The notes under the pieces: model-generated
Told to the model about the DNA's origin: nothing
Database searches by the model: none
What the model saw: the letters and a program-made list of their open reading frames with translations, nothing else
Position numbers and translations under genes: made by a program
Shown here: positions 58,931 to 64,000 of the stretch, piece after piece
Layout: each line of letters opens with the position of its first letter
Numbering within the stretch: position 1 is the first letter of the stretch
NCBI GenBank assembly: GCA_021014325.1
Contig: CM037476.1
Span: forward strand, 18,202,827-18,266,826
Origin: Plazaster borealis
Taxonomy: Eukaryota; Echinodermata; Asteroidea; Forcipulatida; Labidiasteridae
Length of the DNA: 64,000 nucleotides
Direction of reading: 5' to 3'

Positions 58931-59289
58931 TTAAAGGGGCACATTGCCTCAAAATCTCTCAAAATTTTGCTATTTGGAATTTCTCCTTATTCCTTTCAAG
59001 AGCCACAAAAAAACACATACAGTGTGCTGTTGTTTAGTAGTGAGCAGTGTTTAAAAAAACATGAATCTGATTCTTGGGGATACAACCAGCGGAACATACG
59101 GTAAGCCATATTCTGTGACAGGAGTAACAACAAATTGGTTCTTCAAAATAGCAGACCCCCCCCCCAAAAAAAAAATCATTATAGTCTACTTTTAAAACAT
59201 TTTTCAAACCATAGGCCTACCCATTTAAAAACAAACGCCCTTTATAGCCGAAAGTGCCCAATCCGGAGGCAATTTGCATGTCCCTTTAT
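58931..59289. mobile_element. AAAGGGGCACATTGCC MITE
   Basis: TTAAAGGGGCACATTGCCTC at the left is mirrored by GAGGCAATTTGCATGTCCCT at the right. A partial relative is at 24521. Confidence 0.65.
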
Positions 59290-59649
59290 TTTCTGAATCA
59301 CCCACAACAACTACCAAAGTACACGTTTCCTTTGCCACGCAACGGGCATAATTATTATTAGCAATATGTAATGGGAAAATTATCGTCAGCTATCAATGCA
59401 ATAACAACACAACAAAACTTATGTTACAGCCACAAAACAAAACAAAAAGCTTTGGCAATTCTGGGAATCTATAGAAGAAACGGTAGGCCCCGAAAATTCG
59501 TATACACCTTTCTTGTTAAAGGTGCACACGGTTCATTAAGACACAGCATGTGGCTTAACTGAACTTGTGGAATATAATGTGAGAATCATGTCTGCTATCC
59601 ATAAACAACAAGTATAAGCCCATGTTTTGTAAACAAAACAGGGGTCCAT

Positions 59650-59854
59650 ACACTCTAAATACTTCAATGGTTCAAAATTGACCCGGATTTCGGGTCCTAC
59701 CTTACCCATTTGTGGGTCAGGCTGGATTTGGACGCAGTACGTCAATTTGACCCATTTTTTTATCATTTCTGACACTGATTCCCGGGTCATGTGGACCCAG
59801 ACATGGGTCAGGCCACAAATCTGGGTCAATTCTGACCCGCCAGTTGTTAGCGTG
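59650..59854. mobile_element. CACTCTAAAT / GACCCGG MITE
   Basis: The left CACTCTAAATACTTCAATGG...TTGACCCGG and right TTCTGACCCGCCAGTTGTTA...GTG are inverted. The minus frames at 59536-60016 run through it and are not genes. 59855-60561 holds nothing recognisable. Confidence 0.7.
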
Positions 59855-60561
59855 TAGGAGAGCCGTGTCATGCTTCCAGGATAGTTTGCCTTGCTCCCTG
59901 CCTGCAATAGCAGTAATGCATACAATTTCTCCTCGCACCAGAAGGGATCCGACTATTTTGCCCTTTCCGCCTCGGTTTGATTGCATTGCAGAGGCCATAG
60001 AAGGGGGGGAGCACACAGTGAAAAAAAAGGGTCCCCCATTAGAATAATTTGTTCAAATTATCTCGAAAACTCCGCCTTCAGCTCAGAACCACAATAATAC
60101 ACAACCCAACTTGCTGTGTAAAATACAGACTGAATATAAAATGTCAAGTACAGATACACAAAATTTAAAATTATCAACAACAAAACATGACCTTTTGTTT
60201 GGTAATATTGAATCTAAAACAAGATGATACAAAATAGAAGTGGGTACACCTTTTCCCTTTTAAATTAAAGTGGAAGGATCACACGGAATTTTTTGAAGAG
60301 AGGGCATTGTGAAACACATACAAACAAAGTATCTGGTAGATTCTGTAAATCATTGAAATGACATCATCAGGAAATGTTAACTTCTATAAATTGATCTTTT
60401 CTGAAATTTCACCTGCAATTATTATGAGAAATCCTTTTGCAATTATTTATAAACTTTAAACACTTCAATATTGCAGGCTGTTCAAATCTGCTTTAAGAAA
60501 ACATAAAAAACTGTGTAGGCTAGCGCTGCACATATAAAGTTATGTATTATAATAATAAACC

Positions 60562-61098
60562 ATATGCGAGTGAGATTTGAATAATATTGTCTGGAACAAT
60601 GACTTGCTTAGTCACAAGTTCCCGCTTAAATTTGAAATCCTCAGACTTTATCGACAGTTGCTATGTCACATGACTCGGGGCAAGCTTTTACGTAGTTATG
60701 TAAGAGATGGCAAACACCCATACATTATATCAATTTACTGCTATCAATGTGAGGACTTTCCTTTGTCCCTCTAACTTTGTCCACTCTCCATAGACTAAGC
60801 GCACGAACAATATTGTGAGGACACAAAAACACAAAGGATTCCAATGTGAGGACAGCATTGTCCCTTTTGTGTTCCTTTGTTCTGATGTCCCCACTCCGCT
60901 GGTAATCGTGTCAAATTTCTGAATTAATGCGTATGGCGAAACGGTACCAGTTTGCTCATCTGGAGGTTGAAGTACAAAAGCTTGCCCTGAACCATTTGAT
61001 ATAGCAACTGTCTTTAGTCTGATTGCATAAAATTTAAACAGTATCTTGTGACTAAGCAAGTCATTGTACCAGACATTATTCAAATGTTACTTGCAAAT
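60562..61098. mobile_element. Fold-back element with about 150-base terminal inverted repeats
   Basis: TGGAACAATGACTTGCTTAG with TCACAAG, GACAGTTGCTAT and GGGGCAAGCTTTT at the left are mirrored by AAAAGCTTGCCCTG, ATAGCAACTGTC and CTTGTGACTAAGCAAGTCAT at the right. The frames 60577-60774 and 60730-61083 are shadows of the arms. Confidence 0.85.
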
Positions 61099-61131
61099 GG
61101 TTAATATTGTAAATGGCTTACAAATTCCATG

Positions 61132-61455
61132 TTTAAAGGGTTTGATTGTATACGTTTGGTTACGACTCTGAAAATTAATGGCAATTAAAAATAACTTGGT
61201 AAGAAGTACAGCAGCTGGACAAAGACATCACTTTTTATCTCAACAAAATTTGAATCTGAGAAACGTTACTGACAGTAACGTTTCTCAGATGTGTATTCCA
61301 AGTTCAGATTAATCTTCCTGCGTGGACATAACCGGCAATATCTCAAAAACGCTACCACCTTTTGAAATGAAATTTGCACAGGTTATCTTGTTTACAACTA
61401 TAGGATTGAAACAAACAGTGGGTTCCAATTACCAAACGTATACAATCCCTTTAAA
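61132..61455. mobile_element. TTTAAAGGG MITE with a second internal hairpin
   Basis: The ends TTTAAAGGGTTTGATTGTAT and ATACAATCCCTTTAAA pair. The centre (about 61254-61290) is TCTGAGAAACGTTACTG / CAGTAACGTTTCTCAGA, a 17-base perfect stem with a 1-base centre. Confidence 0.85.
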
Positions 61456-61764
61456 ACAGAGAGGGCGGCATACACCTTTCTCTATAAGCATGCCAGCGTG
61501 AGTCAGTATGAACTAAACATAATACACTTTGATAATAATAACAGCAATAGTGGTCTCTTGTGCAGCGCTCAAATCCGGCATGCAGTAACCATTCATGGAG
61601 CTCGAACATTTATTTAAATCTTTAAACCATCTCAGCTCACTGGGGAGTATATATACAGCCTGTGCTGCCAAGTATGAAGCGCACCAAACTAACCCCCTGG
61701 TTGAAGCATGGCAGAGGTAGATAAATTCGTGTTCAACCTCCATGGTTGAAGAGAAGTAAATGTG

Positions 61765-61880
61765 TAGTCAAGTGTCTTGCTCAAGGACACAAGTGTCACG
61801 ACCGGAATTCGAACCCACATCCTAATCACTAATATAGCCACTAAAACTTGGGCACGATGTACTCGACTGCTCACTCGAAA
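61765..61880 (-). mobile_element. tRNA-derived SINE fragment, minus strand
   Basis: In reverse complement it shows a B-box-like GGGTTCGAATTCC and the tail GACACTTGTGTCCTTGAGCA. Confidence 0.65.
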
Positions 61881-61941
61881 AAGATCGCCATTATGATTTG
61901 TTGTCACTATTAGTGTTTACTTTTCCAGCACAAGTTTTGAT

Positions 61942-63102
61942 TTATTCGGATTCATTCGAACCAATTGAAAGCACTTCAAGTGGTAACACACTTAGCGGTC
62001 GACGGGGTGACTTGAAATGAGATTCCCCTGGCATGCCCGTCTTGATGAAAAGCTTGATCCGGTCCTGTAGGTCCCCGTCCCGTCTCGTCAAGTCCGACTT
62101 GATCCCCTGCATACGGAGGGCGGCACTCGACCGCCGTCTTTCGAGCTCCCGCTCGGCAGCCGTGATGGTGCTGACCGCGCTCCCCCTCCTCTTGAGTATC
62201 GAGGCAGCTTTAGCCGACTCGGCAGCGTGCACGATGGTTGCGCGTGCAGCGCTCACCAAGTCCGGCAAAGTCGCTGGAGGTGGCGGTGGCGAGTCCGTGT
62301 GTGACTGTGGATGTAGAAGGCTCGTTACGGTGTGCCGTCTGACGGCACTTCTGGTGGGATGGATCCCCTGACTGGACCGCATGCTATCCAAAGATGTCGA
62401 CGCGGGGCGCATGTATGACGAGGAACGCCGGGAGTTTTTAACGGGGCTTGTGAAGGGTCTGTCCACGGGGTGCGTTTGACTACGCGTTCTCGTGAAACCA
62501 CCTCTTCCAGAAGCTGAGATTATCTTCTCCTCCGTGATGACTTGTCCTTCTGATGATTCTTGTCCATTGGTCTGATCCCGTGGAGAGGAACCGGTACTCC
62601 CTAGACCTTTAGTAACACACACGGCCATCACGGCCGATCGGAAGCGATTCTTCCCACCGAGGTCCACGTTACTGGCGACCTTGTTCAGAGCCGCGGCCGC
62701 CGAGTCGCCGCGATGGATTCGTCGCCTGATCTTGCGCGGCTGACTCGCGGCGATCCTCTGGCCAAACATGTACGGGACGTCGCGCTCCATGGTCTCCCTC
62801 CTCGTGAAAGTACGGCTCGCTTGCTCGACCTGTATCTGCATGGATTCAAATTCCTTCTCGATCTTGCGGACCTCGGTGCAGTGCCGGACCTTGTCGGCGT
62901 GCTCCTTCTGTTTCATATGCATCACGTGTCTCTCCAGTTTCTTGTCCTCCGATCGGTTGGTTTTATGGACCACTGCCATCGTAACATTCACACTGTGGCG
63001 TCGCTCTTTCACTTTAGCGACAGCTTTGGGCGTTGACATTTTAAAACCCTTTTCAACAAACGTTCGACCGTAATAACGCCTCTTGTAAAGCCACAACCTC
63101 GT
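61942..63102 (-). CDS. Gene of unknown function, basic Ser/Arg-rich protein, main coding exon
   Basis: The probable start MSTPKAVAKVKERRHSVNVT (ATG 63039-63037) gives about 365 residues. The frame stays open to an acceptor (GTGATTTCAG|ACGAGG) at 63102 in phase 0, so an upstream coding exon is possible, as in the related gene 46580-52426. Residues 20-75 are a charged helical segment (KKLERHVMHMKQKEHADKVR, KIEKEFESMQIQVEQ). The middle is Ser/Arg/Pro-rich (RPFTSPVKNSRRSSSYMRPA), and the C-terminus has helical ITAAERELERRRSSAALRMQ and LQDRIKLFIKTGMPG. The exon is visibly more GC-rich than its surroundings. The protein has no signal peptide or membrane helix. Many basic and Ser-containing sites would suit kinase targets, but the function is unknown. 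Confidence 0.75.
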   Translation of the reverse strand, partial: TRLWLYKRRYYGRTFVEKGFKMSTPKAVAKVKERRHSVNVTMAVVHKTNRSEDKKLERHVMHMKQKEHADKVRHCTEVRKIEKEFESMQIQVEQASRTFTRRETMERDVPYMFGQRIAASQPRKIRRRIHRGDSAAAALNKVASNVDLGGKNRFRSAVMAVCVTKGLGSTGSSPRDQTNGQESSEGQVITEEKIISASGRGGFTRTRSQTHPVDRPFTSPVKNSRRSSSYMRPASTSLDSMRSSQGIHPTRSAVRRHTVTSLLHPQSHTDSPPPPPATLPDLVSAARATIVHAAESAKAASILKRRGSAVSTITAAERELERRRSSAALRMQGIKSDLTRRDGDLQDRIKLFIKTGMPGESHFKSPRRPLSVLPLEVLSIGSNESE

Positions 63103-63660
63103 CTGAAATCACACCAGCGTTGCGATAGTTAATGTGTTAGTTCCTTGAACATTCCATATTACTTTTAAGTGATATTGTTTGGTTTCAAAACACTCTTTTG
63201 GCAGATGTCATTCAGACCATGGAGCTATAAAAATGAATATAACAAAGTCACTGGTTTGACATGCATTGCAAAAATAAAAACCTGAATTAATGACCATGGT
63301 CATTACCTTGATGATATCTGGTTAACTTCTGGTAAGTGTCGGCCCCAGAGGTTCAGGAATTATCACACGGGTAAAAATCACTACTTGAATCTAGATTAGC
63401 GCAAATCACTTCAAAGTTTATCCCTGGACATCATAATGCCAAAAGCTTCTCGCATGAACATCAACAATACCACAAAATGAAGATCCCGGTGTGAGAAACA
63501 GAAATCAAAATCCTACATTTCAATGTTTGTATAACGCACGAATCCTCCCGCGAAGTTTAATTTTGGATAGTCCGAATACGAACGGTACCGTGCGTTAATA
63601 ATCATTGCTTTGCACTGAACTCCATATTTTGTTTGCTCACAAATGTTGCTGCGTTCCCAG
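63103..63660. other. Noncoding DNA between the unknown gene and the candidate terminal exon
   Basis: No exon with a matching phase-0 donor was found for the minus-strand gene. Confidence 0.4.
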
Positions 63661-63798
63661 GAGCAGATGGCTTGGCGTTTGAAGCTGATGGATCCACTTC
63701 AGTTTATCAAAGAACCCAGACTGAACCAGTCGACAGCGAACCGTTTCACACTCAGCGACATCCCCGCGAACACATTATTAATGATGGAGCGACTGTAA
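63661..63798 (+). CDS. Candidate terminal exon of a gene continuing from elsewhere
   Basis: After GTTGCTGCGTTCCCAG comes a 45-codon frame (EQMAWRLKLMDPLQFIKEPR...FTLSDIPANTLLMMERL) that ends in TAA. The preference for C/G third positions differs from the AT-rich flanks, which favours coding. I do not recognise the protein, and no partner exon was found on the plus strand upstream in this window, where the minus-strand gene 61942-63102 intervenes. It could be a first coding exon starting at the internal Met (63667) instead. Confidence 0.35.
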   Translation, partial: EQMAWRLKLMDPLQFIKEPRLNQSTANRFTLSDIPANTLLMMERL

Positions 63799-64000
63799 AC
63801 CAATCAGTCTAAACGTATTAATTAGCTGTCAGTTTCAGCGTTGACAAAGTGAATTATATAACCACTTGTCCCATCTCTAATAACTTGTAGTTTTGTACAG
63901 CATCCCATCTGGAGAGTTATTAATGACATCGTCTGCAGTACAAATTATCTAGCTCTGTCTGCTGGGTGAACAGTTTGAAGTCCCCCTTTTCACACCATGA

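Noticed and set aside
59536..60016. Minus-strand frames of 99-129 codons
   Set aside because: They pass through a GACCCGG MITE; no family features.
60577..61083. Two frames of 65 and 117 codons on opposite strands
   Set aside because: Both come from the inverted arms of one fold-back element.
62033..63073. Plus-strand frames of 101-112 codons
   Set aside because: Antisense shadows of the GC-rich coding exon 61942-63102.

Overview
This is animal nuclear DNA: AT-rich, intron-containing and dense in short repeats. The window holds an interpretable seven-exon animal gene (TFB1M), spliced Ser/Arg-rich genes, an immunoglobulin-type receptor with tyrosine signalling motifs, tRNA-derived SINEs and many inverted-repeat elements. 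The repeat families, especially the one starting TTTAAAGGCACTG and the SINE tail ending near GTATAAATGGGTACC, resemble those I associate with echinoderms, most likely a starfish. That placement is inference.

Layout. 1-1410: a broken Mutator-like transposase facing a His-Cys-box (His-Me finger) nuclease fragment. 3603-11282: first copy of a roughly 7.7 kb segmental duplication, carrying an orphan 5' piece of TFB1M (exons 1-2) and a candidate minus-strand initial exon. 11283-13640: the detached tail of an ITIM/ITSM receptor gene and its 3' flank, joined to the duplicated block at a 3-base microhomology. 14778-16411: an F-box/WD40 gene with a single coding exon (minus). 16412-21340: repeats, including a diverged second copy of the receptor 3' flank. 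21345-22957: receptor gene with half an Ig domain, a Ser/Thr-rich stalk, a transmembrane helix and a cytoplasmic tail with three tyrosine motifs; the frame changes just before the helix. 22958-25829: repeats. 25830-33758: second copy of the segmental duplication. 31012-43130: complete TFB1M (mitochondrial 12S rRNA dimethyltransferase), whose exons 1-2 lie inside the duplication. 43131-64000: repeat-rich DNA with two related minus-strand genes of unknown function (46580-52426 and 61942-63102) and a candidate plus-strand terminal exon at 63661-63798.

The genes do not form an operon or pathway. TFB1M is housekeeping, the F-box protein is probably an SCF adaptor, and the receptor is probably an inhibitory or switch-type immune receptor. 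The paired Ser/Arg-rich genes are unidentified. The most informative structure is the duplicated block: because the copies are nearly identical, each insertion, deletion and palindrome rearrangement can be read against its sister copy. That comparison exposes two copy-specific CRE-bearing inverted-repeat elements, reciprocal loss of the arms of one fold-back element, and a promoter-side difference upstream of TFB1M exon 1.
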